Shown piece by piece: positions 24,735 to 36,286 of a stretch of 64,000 bases of DNA (position 1 is the stretch's first letter; each line of letters starts with the position of its first letter). The notes under the pieces are model-generated. The model was not told the DNA's origin and made no database searches. It was given only the letters and a program-made list of their open reading frames with translations. A program made the position numbers and the translations under genes. The stretch is taken from assembly GCA_914767885.1 (NCBI GenBank), contig CAJZBQ010000053.1, positions 682,001-746,000 on the forward strand, given 5' to 3'. Origin of the DNA: Blepharisma stoltei (lineage: Eukaryota; Ciliophora; Heterotrichea; Heterotrichida; Blepharismidae).

Positions 24735-25620
24735 AGGTTTATTATAGATAAGCAGTATACAATTGGATGTATTTACTATAAATTTTTACAATTTAATCAT
24801 AAATTCTTTTAAAGCTATATCAAATTCATTTAGAAATTAAAACTTAACAAAATGTAAAATTAAAAATATGATAAACTGAATTAAAATTTAATTAGCTAAA
24901 TTTACCATTAAAAATATATAATTATGACTCGGAATTCTCATTATTAGCTACAGGATTGAATAAATTAATAATCTAGAAATAAACTGTTATCATTTAGGGT
25001 TTAGTATTGAGTTACCTTTCATTGAGCGGTAAGATATCCACCAGTAGCTTGGTTGAGTTGTCTATTGACACTTGATAAAAGCTCTATGGCTTAGCCTAAT
25101 GATAAGAACAGAGTTGGAGATGCTCGTTATGTCATCATCTGAAGTTAAAGCATGGATTTATGTATCTGCAAATCTTCTTGTTAGAAAAAAGCTAAAATTT
25201 ATAACGGATTATGTAAGATCCATGAATAAAAAGAATTTGTTTCTAAATAAATCTATCAATAAATAATGTTCTTAGACAATGCATATTTATCCTTCTGTAA
25301 TTATATTTTAAACATGATAGGATTTCATTGCAATCCAAAATAAATTTATATGCGCTTTTCGATTATATCATGTTTTAAAGGCCATCCTTTTAACTTCAAA
25401 ATAATAAAATCTCTCTCTTTGATCAGGATCGACTTATCAGCTCATTGAAACTACTTAAGAACTTGCAGTCTTAAATCATAACTTTGGACTAAATTCCTTA
25501 TTTTACTATAAAATTAGATTTAAAAAAAAATTTATAAATTTATCAAAATATTTCATAGTCGGAATTTTTGGCTTATTTTCAAATAATTTAATTATAGCGT
25601 AGGGACACTTTTAGATTCCT
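24735..25620. other. Intergenic downstream of R5
   Basis: AT-rich. A 64-codon open frame near 25,072 shows no family resemblance and is not called. Nothing else supported. Confidence 0.5.
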
Positions 25621-25788
25621 TATAAATGTACTTCTCCAGCAACTCTAAGGGCTGACTCATCACCTTCAAGAGGTGAGTGCAGCTCCAAGTTGACAAATCT
25701 AGAGAAAAGGATTTGGTTCTGTCAACTTTGAGTTGGTCGTCACTCGAAGGTGGCTAAGCCTCCAAGTTGGTTATAAAGTACAAACGTA
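25621..25788. mobile_element. MITE-like inverted repeat, about 168 bp (intergenic)
   Basis: Left TATAAATGTACTT...CTCATCACCTTCAAG is mirrored imperfectly by right CGAAGGTGGCTAAGCC...AAAGTACAAACGTA, around a centre of GTTGACAAATC / GATTTGGTTCTGTCAAC. TA at both edges. Probably an IES-type element outside a gene. Confidence 0.65.
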
Positions 25789-26231
25789 AAGGCACGCTAA
25801 AATTGTGATCACGCCATACTATATAATTTTATTCTATTCTTCAATAAATCTCTGCTGTAGTTAATTTCCTCTTTTAAAATCAAACACAAAATAAAAAAGT
25901 TACTTTCTGTCAACTATTTCAATATTATTTAATCAAATTTATAGTGTTTTACTTACTCTTAAACTTAAGTTGATAAACTTTTAATAAATAATTTCTAAAA
26001 AAAATTAATAACCTTATAATAGCTAAAAGTCTATAATATTTTTTAATTAGTATTCTTTTATGTTTTATTAACTAAGATTTAGAAGAAAATCCTTTGCACT
26101 ATAAAAAATTAAAACTAACGCTATTAATGAATAAACTCTCATCAATTTAACAATGAGAAAAATTTAGCAATGTAGCGTATTTATGTTTAATGTAATGGTA
26201 TTATTATGTGCTTTCTTTTTTATAAAACCAA
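25789..26231. other. Intergenic upstream of R6
   Basis: AT-rich, no supported feature. Confidence 0.5.
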
Positions 26232-29200
26232 ATGGCAGGCATTTATTCAAAATACTCAAACTCGTTCCATATGAATTTTCTGAAACTTATTTTTTGTGCT
26301 TTACCACTTTTCGTGAATTCTTTTGGCATACTTCTTGTCTATGATTACGAAGATACTGCTAGCCTTTCAAGCTTGACAGAACAAATAAAAACAAAAATCC
26401 CCTTATCAGATCAAGTTGACATTTCTACTTGCCAATATCAAGAATTTGAGCTTTGCATAACTTTTCACCCAAGTCTACAAGTAATTTTCGACATTTCTGA
26501 CAATTTTCAAGCTCAATATGAACTAGATATTTTTTGCAAAGAAAACTCTATTGTCCATATTGTAAAAAATAGCAAAATAATATATCATAGCGAATGGACC
26601 TTTTCAATATCCAGCTCTTGAGAAGATACAAAAAGCTCATTTATTTCTTTGCTCCATTATTTTAATTGGACTGAGGGTGTTTATTTTAAAGACCCTGAAG
26701 ACACTGATATAACTGAAGAATTAAAAAAAAAATCGATATTAATAAATTCCCTCAGTGTCGAGTGCTTATCACCAATAGAGGATTTTTTAGCAATTGAAGT
26801 AATGAGTTTGGGAAAAATGATTTATTTTGTTTTTACAAATTCACATGTTTCAGGAGAAATTCAGGAATCTTTAGCCAATGCAAAGCTTCTAGGAATTGGA
26901 ACTGCTATAATATTTGTAAAAGAAAGCTCTTATGGAGCTTCAATTGATGGGGCACTGATAATGACTGAAAATGGCCAGGAAAATTCAGAGTCAGATGATG
27001 ACTATTTAAGTACAGCTTTCGCAAATTTATTATCCTTAATAACACCTAACACAACAGATTCTTTCCAATTTAGAAATACTTTATTGCAAAAATGCCCAAG
27101 CGATTTTTGTGCCACAGAATTTTCTCTTATAAATATTCATGGAGGGCATAAGCATTTAGTTGGAAGCATAAAAAAAAATGAAATCATTATTACATCCACA
27201 ATTGTTTTTCCAGGAAATTCAACGATAATCCCTGTTTCTAAGAAAAAAGTAATAAATTTAAGTATCAGTGATGGCTCTACTAACCCAAATTCTTCTCCAG
27301 CAACATCTAACCCTGCAAATGTAAGAGGTGCCCATTTAGCTATTGAAATGGTAAATGAAGGAAACGATATTCTTTCAAATTTTGAGGTCTCCATGTTCAG
27401 CTATGATTGTGGAGTCACTGTTTATAATGCCAATTTCTCTATAAAATGCTATAGTTCAAATATTGATAAAATAGGCTACGGCCATGTGGCCGCATACGGT
27501 TCTAATGTCGCTGTAGGGGATTTTCAAACTTTTAAAGCTTTGAATATCACTGTCCCATGTGTTGGCGCTGGCCCATCAGATGCTGCACTATCAAGCACAG
27601 CTAATTTTCCTTATTATGCCAGGGTAAATCTAGCTAGCTCATATTTATACAACCAGATTCCTCTTTATTTAAAAGCTTCAGGATGGAAAAAAATTGCTGT
27701 TATCTACCAAAATGATGCGAATTTTGGTAAATCAGCTTATTATTATATTAACCAATCAGCTACAAACCAAGGCCTAGAAATTGTAAATGACCCTAATTTG
27801 AGGGCAATCCCAATGGGGTTAAACAGAACCCAGCTTAAAAATTACACCAATGTAATTCAAGCTGTTATAAATTCAGGTGCTAGGCTTGTGATAGCTGCTT
27901 TTGCACCACCATTTGCGGTGTATATTACTGAGATGTTTTATGATTTGGGAATGAGAAAAGGAGACATAATATTTTTTGCTGTTTACAGTGGGTTTGTAAC
28001 AGATATTGCTGCAAAAGATGACTATACTTATAAAAGACTAGAAGTAGCAGTCCCTATGCTAAGGATTTACCAAGAACTTTGAGTAGGAGAAAAAGGCACT
28101 CAAGTGTATAACCGATTAGTGGAAAAATATAAAGAAGCCATCGCATATAATTGCCCATATTATGACACCTCCTACTTAATTGCATACAGTATAAATTGGA
28201 TGATTACTAAGGGGGATGACTATACTGACCCTGCGAAGCTACAAAAATCGATTAGATCTGTAAAATTTCTAGGATGTACTGGTAATGTTTATATCCAACC
28301 AGGAAGTAATGACAGAATTGTAAACGGCTTAATAATCGACTCTAACTCTTATAATAATGATACAGGCATTTCTGTCTATACCACAGCTTTACTAAAACCC
28401 TTTGGCCCTACAATCTTGACTATCAAGCAGCCTCTGATCTATGCTGACGGCACCACAAATAAACCTTCTGACCTGAGAATAACCATTACAGACTGCCCAT
28501 TTCCCAACAAAGAAATAAGGACCTTTGTGAAAGGAAGAGCCATGGTCTTTGCTATATCTTTTACAATTGCAGGCATCATGTGCATTTCTACATTCTTGAT
28601 TTGGAAAAGATGGTGAAATATAAAAGTAGAAGAATTAAAGACTAAGGCAGAAATTTCTATACAGGACTTTTTGGTAGGGGCTACAATTGCCATAGAATTT
28701 TTTCAGCTTATCAGCATGGGACCTGATATTAGACCTATGAGCACTTTTATAGCTGATATAGGAGATATGCTTTCTCTTGATTTAGGAAGCTTTTTTAAGT
28801 TGCAGAATGGGGTTTTCTGGTGAGTTTTGGATGGGGTTTTGGCAGCAACGCTTGTGTGGGTTATTCTTTGTATTGTAATTTTATTTCAGCTTGATGAAAA
28901 ATACTCGAGGATTTGGATTTTTAGGAAGCTTGGCTGACTTGGTGATAATTTGATGCCGATCCTTGGAAATCTTTGCTTTATTCCTTTTATGTCTATTCTT
29001 TTAGATGTATTTGTGTGTGACGAATCAATCGGAGACTCTTTTAGTGATAGTTTTCTAAATAAAGATTGCTATCAGTTTTGCTGGACTGGGGATCATATAA
29101 TATACTCAGTTTTATCATTTTTGGCTATTCTCTCATATGAACCTCTAGCTGTATATTGCAGGCCTCTTTGGCAAGAGTTGCAAAACAACTTGCATGTAAT

Positions 29201-29672
29201 TTCAATCCCCTTATTTTTGATGGTGAAGACAGTTGTTCAAATACTTTTAATAGTGCTTAACAAAACATTAAAAAGGGCTGATGAGGTAGTCCATGGTTTT
29301 TTATTTGTTGGGCTGCTTATTCTATCTATAGCCTTTATTTTGAAATTTAAAGCTTATAATTACCCACGGTTTACGTTTTGGCAAATATTAAGCTTGGCCG
29401 GAGTAGCTTGAATAGCTTTACTAGGCACAATTTTTTTTATTTCTCGTGATAATAATTTTCCTTGGATCGCGTTAATTATTGGTGGGCTGCTTTTTATTTT
29501 AATTTATGGGCTAATTAGGCAGAGGAAAGGATATCCAAGTTTACTATTTCGAAAGAAAACACGAGATACGAGCACACTTTTTAGGTTTGCTTTTACCTTT
29601 GGAAAGCAGACTAAAATTGGATCAAAAGTTTTACCTTTTTCGGGCAACAAATCATCATCTTTGCGTGATTAG
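26232..29672 (+). CDS. Receptor-like family member R6, uninterrupted reference copy (1146 aa)
   Basis: ATG 26232, TAG 29670-29672. Open over 1146 codons if TGA is Trp; TGA occurs at six or more sites where paralogues have Trp (SSW, ELW, WWN, WWV, GWLG, AWIA). Signal peptide about residues 15-32. Residues about 33-330 contain the ILLVYDY start and GTAIIFVKESSYG. Residues about 338-760 look like an ANF-receptor/periplasmic-binding type 1 domain (SISDGSTNPNSS, SGWKKIAVIYQNDANFG, YDLGMRKGD). First helix about 770-791, GPDIRP at about 830, then eight or so further helices and a basic tail. The N-terminal third may be a second degenerate binding lobe. The membrane part has more than seven helices, so calling it a class C GPCR would go beyond the evidence. 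It carries no IES and is the most divergent member. Confidence 0.9.
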
Positions 29673-30019
29673 AATAATTATAATTATATTATTTGGATTA
29701 TTAAGTTAAATGTATTGCCTTTTGTAAATTATCATAGATATCATGCGCTCACGATGAAGGGAAGCCTAAATAGCAATCAGGCAATTTTTGAACAAAGCAT
29801 GCTATAAAACTTAGTATCTTGATTCTGACTTGTTTACTTTTTCATCAGTTTAATTTTGTGCAATCTTTAAAAAATTTATAAAAAACATGAATTACTTTAG
29901 ATTATTTACTCTATTATATGTCATAACTATGCCTAAATAATTTTTAAAATATAAATTTTTATAGAAAGATTATTTATAAAAATTTCTGCTTTACTATCTT
30001 AATAATAAAATAAGCAAAA
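29673..30019. other. Intergenic R6 to ELAPOR-like gene
   Basis: AT-rich spacer, nothing supported. Confidence 0.5.
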
Positions 30020-33000
30020 ATGATATTAAATTTCCTACTCTTCCTAATTCAAAAATCTCTCAGCTTATGTGAAACTTCCCACTACTTCACTGAGTGCGAT
30101 ACCAATAATACAAGATCAGCAATATTTTACCAAGAAGATTGCAATTCTACTGCATTGTCCCCAATTCACAATCTTCCATGCAATAAAGTATGCGAAGCAG
30201 GGTATAAACTTGACATCATTAATCAAACTTTAGCATGCTCCCCATGTCCAGCTGGTTCTTATAGCACTGGAGGTGGAATCCGGTATGGCGAGGACGGATC
30301 TGATTGGAATTCATCTTATAGATATTTGAAAAGGAATTGTTGGGTACTAATGGGACTCGACTGAGTCAAAGGTGATAGATGCTCAAGCTGGCATACCGAA
30401 AATGGAATTCTAGTCTCTGGCAAGCCAGATGTAGCCAATTTTTTTGAAGACGAGCTTGTTTTATCTGCCCGACTTGTTACAAATGGAGTTCTCACTTATA
30501 AATACAGAAAAATCACCCAAAAAGCCAATGGATTTATAAACGGGGACTGGTTTGTCTACCTAAACGGTGAGCAAATACAATCAAATAGCCATTTAGGCGA
30601 AAACAGCTGGGTTGTTAAAAATTTTACAATTCCTGCAGGATCTCATGAAATTGCATTCGCTTATCAAGCGTTTTTTCAGCATTTAACTGATGATTTTCAT
30701 GCAGAAATTTCGTTTATTGAGCTTACAGGCCTCGAATATGCTTCAACTTCATGTGAGAAATGCTTAAAAGGGTCAAGCTCAGAAGGATCGTCAGCTTGTA
30801 ATATTTGTGACTTTAACACTTACTGAAATGGGGCTTCCTGTGAAGATTGTCCTCCTGATAAATATTCTTTAAAAGGTTCAGTGGGTATTAATTCTTGTTT
30901 ACTCTCTCTAACCCTTCATGAGCAAGTAAAATTTTTACAAAATCTTGGAAATTGTTTTTTCAAACTTAAAAAAATCACAGTCACAAAAATTTGAAAGAAA
31001 AATAATTTAATATAAAGTTTATGCAATAATTTAAAATTAAACATTTTATTATAATAATTATCATCTATATATAAAAAATTTATAAATCAAAATTTTAATT
31101 TAAAAAAAATATAATTGCTGACTCATAGATAATGATTTTTCCTTAAAATATGAATTGTAATGGTTCTGCTAATTCACAGAGCAACTGGAGTTAGAAAGGC
31201 AGCCTTGTGGGTTTGAAGATATAACCAGCAATTACACAGAATGCGAAAATGGGAAGAGGACCAAAAAATATTATTGGAAACAGCCAATCCTCTGCAATTA
31301 TATGGCAGCAAGCCTACCGAGTGAAATAGATGGATTGTTATGTGAAGATTGTCCAATTGGGTACCATCAGCAAGCTATTTCTAATAATTCAAATATTACG
31401 AAATGCTATCCTTGTAAATTAGGATTTTATATGACCCAAAATCTGACTTGTGAAGAATGTGGAATAGGAGAAATTTCTAATAGCATTTTATTGATAGAGC
31501 GATGGGAAACCCTCCCAGATGGTTTTAAAACTAAATGCATAAACTCAGCTGGAGAGGGATGCCTTACCAGTTCTGGATGAATTGCAAATGAAACTTATAT
31601 CACGACGGGCACTTCTCTTGACAATTTATCAGAAGTTTCATTATCTAAGTTTATTAATATTACGAACTTGACTGGGAAAATTGAATTCTTTTATGTTAGT
31701 CTTGACATGCAAGGGTTATTTAATTTTTATATTAATGGGATTTTGAAATCTTCAAATCAAGTTAGCGGGAGATATAAAGAATCCTATGATTTATTACCTG
31801 GGGGAAATGAACTTGAGTGGAGATATAGAACTAGCAAAGATGGTGGAGAAATAAGGATTTATGATATGACGATTGAAGGAAGTGATGAAGGAGCTTCTGT
31901 GGAGTGCAGCAAATGCCCAGATGGCTTTATAAGTGTGAGCAATATACATAAAAATGGTGACGACAGACCACCCGACCTCTCGACCCTATTTCTTCAACAT
32001 CCGCAGGCAACGGCCCAGTATTGGAGATTTAGGTGGAAAGGGGCCGGTAATCCTTTATGTATAGTCGGGCTGGATTTTTCTTCGAGCCCGAGGAGCTAAT
32101 TCTCGGACTTGGAGTTTTTCCTCCAGGACAACCATTGGAAAGGGCAAGGTCGGCCAATGTCTGAAGGGCAATATGACCCTCAGACCCTGAAGACGGTTTT
32201 GCCTAACGAGAAACTGGGAGTTTCGACCCAGGTGGTTGGCCCTTAGACTCCAGAAGCCATGGAAGTCAAGACTGGTCGAGCGAATCCCTTGTTTGATGCA
32301 ACAAGGAGGGTGTCCGCCGGGGCTCCTCAGGAGCGATGAGCGTATAGGGTGCAAATCCTGGCCCTGCAAGGCCAACGGCTTAACTTTAATTTAATAAGTG
32401 TGAGCAGCCACACGTCGTGCATTGCATGTCCAGCTGGATTTTCTTCAAATTCTGATAATTCTGAATGCATGAAATGTGACAGAGACTATTATAGCTACTC
32501 TTCTGGTCAAGCATGCCAAAAATGCCCTGCAAATAGTTATTCAAATACTAATAACACTGCATGTCTAGGAAATGACTATTTAATTCTCCCTACAAAATCA
32601 TTTTATCTAAGAAATCTGACAGGGATTTCAAATATTGAGCAAACATATACTGATGGTCTTTGCAGCCGTGACAGTTTAAAGCTGTACTGTTACCAGACTT
32701 TTTATGGCCCAATCCCTGGAAATCAATCAGAGCTTTACATTTCAGTTTTAAATCCCTCAGTTTTGTCTCTCCCTGACTATGAATATTACTACCAGACTTC
32801 ATTAGGCTATGCATTTACATTAGTTACTCTAGATTCCCCACAAACAAAAAATAATAGCGTAAATACTTGTTATAAAGAAAATACAGCAATTTTTAATGCA
32901 GGGAGAAATATCGAAAATATCACTGAAACAGCTTATGGGTTTGACGTTCAATATAGCCAAGGGGATATTTGTAACGAAAATGGGGATAGGTTTAGTGTTT

Positions 33001-33389
33001 TTATAGAGTTTGTGTGTAATAAAAGGGAAGGAGGAGGCTGGCCAATGTTAGTTAGTAGAGGAGAATGCAGTTGGAATTTTAGATGGAAATCGAGATGGGG
33101 ATGCAAAATTTGTAGTGAAGAAGAGATGATTGTGGTAAAAACTATGTGCATGAACGGAAAAAGGATGATTGAAAAAATGGAAGGGAAAAATTGCATAATT
33201 CCTTCAGATTATCAGGTTGAGACGTCGGGAGAAGACTGCTCTTTATCTAAAGAAATTTTGTATACGCTTCCAGTGCTTATTGGTCTAGGCACTATAATAC
33301 TGCTGCTAATGGCTATAGGGCTGCTTACTTATTACTGCTATAGGTTTAAATCTAGATATCAAAGACTAATAGATGCTAGGGAGCTTTAA
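30020..33389 (+). CDS. ELAPOR/EIG121-like cysteine-rich membrane protein, two IESs
   Basis: ATG 30020, TAA 33387-33389. Removing 292 bp (30902-31193) and 465 bp (31932-32396) leaves 871 codons (870 aa). Signal peptide ILNFLLFLIQKSLS; GCC2/GCC3-type Cys-rich repeats (CSPCPAGSYSTGGG, CEDCPIGYHQ, CIACPAGFSSNSD, CQKCPANSYSN) alternating with beta-rich segments; a mannose-6-phosphate-receptor-homology-like domain starting around LCSRDSLKLYCYQTFYG and ending in GECSWNFRWKSRWGCKIC; one C-terminal membrane helix (LPVLIGLGTIILLLMAIG) and a short cytosolic tail. This order is that of ELAPOR1/EIG121 proteins of the endosome-lysosome system. A sorting or trafficking role is inferred from the family; the ligand is unknown. 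Confidence 0.88.
30902..31193 (+). mobile_element. Degenerate family A IES, 292 bp (in ELAPOR-like gene)
   Basis: TA at 30900-30901 and 31192-31193. Ends CTCTCTCTAACCCTTCATGA and CAGAGCAACTGGAGTTA are worn versions of family A. The core keeps AATTTAATATAAAGTTTATG and ATTATCATCTATATAT. Excision gives N-S-C-L-E-R-Q-P-C-G in frame. Confidence 0.85.
31942..32393 (+). mobile_element. Retroposon-like element E inside coding sequence
   Basis: 452 bp of GC-rich DNA between 13-bp direct repeats ATAAGTGTGAGCA (31929-31941 and 32394-32406), in an exon of the ELAPOR-like gene. The element brings a TAA at 32097. Excision at the TA of each repeat (31930-31931 and 32395-32396) gives G-F-I-S-V-S-S-H-T-S-C and restores the frame. 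It has GGTGCAAATCCTGG, resembling a B box, and small hairpins (GGCCCTGCAAGGCC). No visible similarity to D. Confidence 0.82.
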
Positions 33390-33505
33390 TTATTAACAAA
33401 CTTTAAGTAAAACTTTATTTAAAATTGCCCAAGATTAGTCTATATTTATTAGATAGTAATGCTGAAAAATTATTTTCCAGAAATTAATTTTTAAAATTTC
33501 ACTTA

Positions 33506-33828
33506 CTCCCTAACAAAAAAACTTGCTTGTTCACGTAGTGGTTTTTTTTTTTAAAACAATTTATAGAAAAAATATTTTTTTCAAAATTTAAAAAAATCCC
33601 ACTTCGAAAAAATTGGAAAGCAAATATTAATTTAATTTGCAAAATTTATGTTGTAAAACGCATTTTGTTTAAAACGAAACAGAATTAGCTAGAGATTTAA
33701 TTATAATAATTATCACTTATATATCAAAATTATTTTCCATAAAAAATTTTTGTTCGCTCACGGAGATTTTTTTTGGGCAAAAATAGGAATTTTTCTAATG
33801 GTTTTGTTCGATCACGAAGGGGGAGCTA
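33506..33828 (+). mobile_element. Degenerate family A element, 323 bp (intergenic)
   Basis: TA at 33504-33505 and 33827-33828. Left CTCCCTAACAAAAAAACTTG, right GTTCGATCACGAAGGGGGAG. Typical A core. Sits between the ELAPOR-like and EF-hand genes. Confidence 0.85.
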
Positions 33829-33882
33829 ATATAAATATTAATTTAAACCATTTTTAACTGTCGATAAATTAAAAGTCTGTCA

Positions 33883-35526
33883 ATGCTAAGTCTAGAAACT
33901 GAAAGAAGGCTCGCACGCCTCTTTTTCCAAATCGCAGAAACTGAACGCTCAATTGAAAGAAGTCGCCAGAACCTTTGTCGAGATTATGATTTCGACCCAT
34001 ACTCTGCATTTCGTCTTCTTGACCAAACGGCAGTTGGAGGATTATCATCATACGACCTTCGCAATTTCCTATCAAGATCCCGTGTTTTTGTAACAATTGA
34101 AGAATTAGACCTGCTTGTAGCCCAATACGACTCTAACTTAGACGGCCGTTTATCTTTAGAAGATTTCTATTCTTTCATCTTGTCTTCTGAAGATGTCTCA
34201 TTAAGAACCATTGCTAAAGAAAGATCACGATACCCATTATCCTCAATTGCAGAGCACAAGCTTGCAAGACATATTGAGCTAGAAGCCAGCTATCAAGGGC
34301 AGTTGGAAAACCTTAAAAAGCATCTCCATTCCAGATACGATTTTTCGCTGTCAAATGCATTTAGAGCTGTTGATAGCGACAGGCTTGACTTTATTTCTCC
34401 TTATGAGATAAGAAACTTTTTAAGAAGAAATGGATATGCAGTCCAGGATTCTGATTTGGATGGAATAATCAGAAGAATTGATACGGACAGCGATGGACGA
34501 CTTAGCTATGAAGAATTTGCTCAAGCGTTTAACATTTCAGATTTTTCAAGAAGGTCAATTATAATTGAAAATAAAAGCACAAGAACTCCTTCGCCTAAGA
34601 AATATGAAACTTCGAGAAACAGGTCACCATTAAGAAGATCACCAAGCCCAACTAGATCACATTTCAGCCCTGCGAAATCTTCATATTCGCCTGAAAAATC
34701 ATTTAGATCTACTGGCTTGAAAAGCCCTAGAAGAAGTGTAGAAAATTCACCTGAGCGGAATTCATATTTCACCCCTACCAAGTCTTCATCATTTTATAAG
34801 ACAAGCTCAAGTGTTAGAAAAAGCCTTTTTGAGTCTCCAGTCTCTGAAGTCGCAATGCGGGAAATCGTTGATACTTTTAGAAGCCAAATTGATATAGCCC
34901 GAGACCTTGAGCAAGCAAAACTTACCCTTGCGAGAAGTGCTGATTTTGCCTTGCTAGACTTTTTCAGAGCTTTTGATTTGGATGATAAAGGCTACATAGC
35001 TTCTCGTGATGTAGAAGGGTTATTAACTGACTTAGGAGTTTTCTACAACTCTGATGAAGTTTACTTGCTGCTAAGACATTACAGTTCCCTTCAAGACTCC
35101 AAAATCAGATATGCTGACTTTGAAAACATGTGGCTGCCTAAAGACAGGTATTATGCCCAAGCCCTCAAAGACAGAAGAAGCCAAATCTACCCTCCAAGAG
35201 ACAGATTAAGTGTATTTTCCAGCATCACGATAGAAAAAATCAGTTCAACTATTAAATTGCATTTACAGTGTGAAAGAATTGCAGAAGACTTAAGAAGTAG
35301 GCTCAGTGCCAAAAGGTCAATCAATTTATTTGAAGTCTTCCAAGCTATTGATTGCGACAATGACGGATATATCAGACTTGAAGAATTCGAAGGGGTTTTA
35401 AGAGATTTTGGAGTCTACACAGACTTGAAAGACTTGGAAAGCTTGGTGGAGAGATATGACAAGAACTTTGACGGAAAAGTGAGCTATTCTGAGTTCGTGC
35501 AGGAGATCACCCCTAAGCTTTTCTAG
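33883..35526 (+). CDS. EF-hand calcium-binding protein (547 aa)
   Basis: ATG 33883, TAG stop, no interruption. Four canonical loops can be read: DSNLDGRLSLED (about residue 86), DTDSDGRLSYEE (about 205), DCDNDGYIRLEE (about 488) and DKNFDGKVSYSE (about 526). Two degenerate EF-hands lie between them (FRAVDSDRLDFIS, FRAFDLDDKGYIA). Residues about 235-310 are a Ser/Pro/Arg-rich linker with many SP motifs (SPLRRSPSPTRS, SFRSTGLKSPRR), likely phosphorylated and flexible. Two EF-hand pairs on each side of a disordered linker suggest a Ca-responsive structural or cortical protein. A calmodulin-like or centrin gene is excluded by length. Confidence 0.9.
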   Translation: MLSLETERRLARLFFQIAETERSIERSRQNLCRDYDFDPYSAFRLLDQTAVGGLSSYDLRNFLSRSRVFVTIEELDLLVAQYDSNLDGRLSLEDFYSFILSSEDVSLRTIAKERSRYPLSSIAEHKLARHIELEASYQGQLENLKKHLHSRYDFSLSNAFRAVDSDRLDFISPYEIRNFLRRNGYAVQDSDLDGIIRRIDTDSDGRLSYEEFAQAFNISDFSRRSIIIENKSTRTPSPKKYETSRNRSPLRRSPSPTRSHFSPAKSSYSPEKSFRSTGLKSPRRSVENSPERNSYFTPTKSSSFYKTSSSVRKSLFESPVSEVAMREIVDTFRSQIDIARDLEQAKLTLARSADFALLDFFRAFDLDDKGYIASRDVEGLLTDLGVFYNSDEVYLLLRHYSSLQDSKIRYADFENMWLPKDRYYAQALKDRRSQIYPPRDRLSVFSSITIEKISSTIKLHLQCERIAEDLRSRLSAKRSINLFEVFQAIDCDNDGYIRLEEFEGVLRDFGVYTDLKDLESLVERYDKNFDGKVSYSEFVQEITPKLF

Positions 35527-35599
35527 CAATTTTATTTTCAATTAATTAGAGTTTGCATATTTTGATTTTTGATAAATTCTTAGTCTTTATAAAATAAAT

Positions 35600-35812
35600 A
35601 TGAACGGAAGACACAAGACTGAAGTCGTGATCTTTGTGATCCTAGTATTCATCGCTTTCATCGCCAGAACTGATTACTGGGTTTCCTGGACCTTACTTTC
35701 TATTTTCTGGGGTGTTTTGTGCTTATTTGACTGGCTGTTCACAAATGAAAAAGACTTCATGTTTGAGCCCAACTTCAAAAACTGGCAGAGAATCACAGAG
35801 CCAAGATATTAG
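35600..35812 (+). CDS. Small two-helix membrane protein (70 aa)
   Basis: ATG 35600, TAG stop. Two hydrophobic stretches, VVIFVILVFIAFIA and WTLLSIFWGVLCLF, then a polar tail ending FKNWQRITEPRY. I do not recognise the family. It lies 73 bp after the EF-hand gene and 63 bp before the dynein light chain, in a gene-dense segment without IESs; coding bias looks genuine. Confidence 0.7.
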   Translation: MNGRHKTEVVIFVILVFIAFIARTDYWVSWTLLSIFWGVLCLFDWLFTNEKDFMFEPNFKNWQRITEPRY

Positions 35813-35875
35813 CTAATAAGTAGATAATTAGTCACCTCTAAGGATAACCCTAAGATCAAAAAATGGTAAAAATTC

Positions 35876-36205
35876 ATGCAGCAAGAAAGCTTTACCTCTT
35901 TTAAAGACGATGTTAATCAGAAAGCCAATAAGGCAATCCAGAACTTCTTAGGCTCCAGAGAATATTCACAAGATGAAGTGCAGGCCTGGACAGCTCAGCT
36001 TTCAGAAGAAATCGTCAAAATGCTCAAAGATCAAAACAGCAACTTCAAGTATTGTGTTTCGTGTGTCATTTTGCAGAAAGGAGACGCTGGAATGCATATG
36101 AGCTCCACTTGCTTCTGGGACAGCGCGCTTGATGGAAGTGTAGCGATTAAATGGGAAAATCCTTCAATGTATTGCATTGTCAATATCTATGGCATCGCCT
36201 TCTAG
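35876..36205 (+). CDS. Tctex-1 type dynein light chain (109 aa)
   Basis: Full-length for the family (about 110 aa). Ends with the typical strands SNFKYCVSCVILQKGDAGMH, STCFWDS, SVAIKWENPSMYCIVNIYGI. The DYNLT family binds dynein intermediate chains and cargo in cytoplasmic or axonemal dynein. ATG 35876 gives the usual N-terminal helices. Intact and without introns. Confidence 0.92.
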   Translation: MQQESFTSFKDDVNQKANKAIQNFLGSREYSQDEVQAWTAQLSEEIVKMLKDQNSNFKYCVSCVILQKGDAGMHMSSTCFWDSALDGSVAIKWENPSMYCIVNIYGIAF

Positions 36206-36286
36206 ATTTAACTAACACTTAGACAGACTTATTTTTGAGATAGATTTTAAACAGAAAATAATCAATTTTACAACAAATTATGGAGC

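Noticed and set aside
25072-25266. 64-codon ORF downstream of R5
   Set aside because: No family resemblance, no conserved neighbours; length is within chance for AT-rich DNA.
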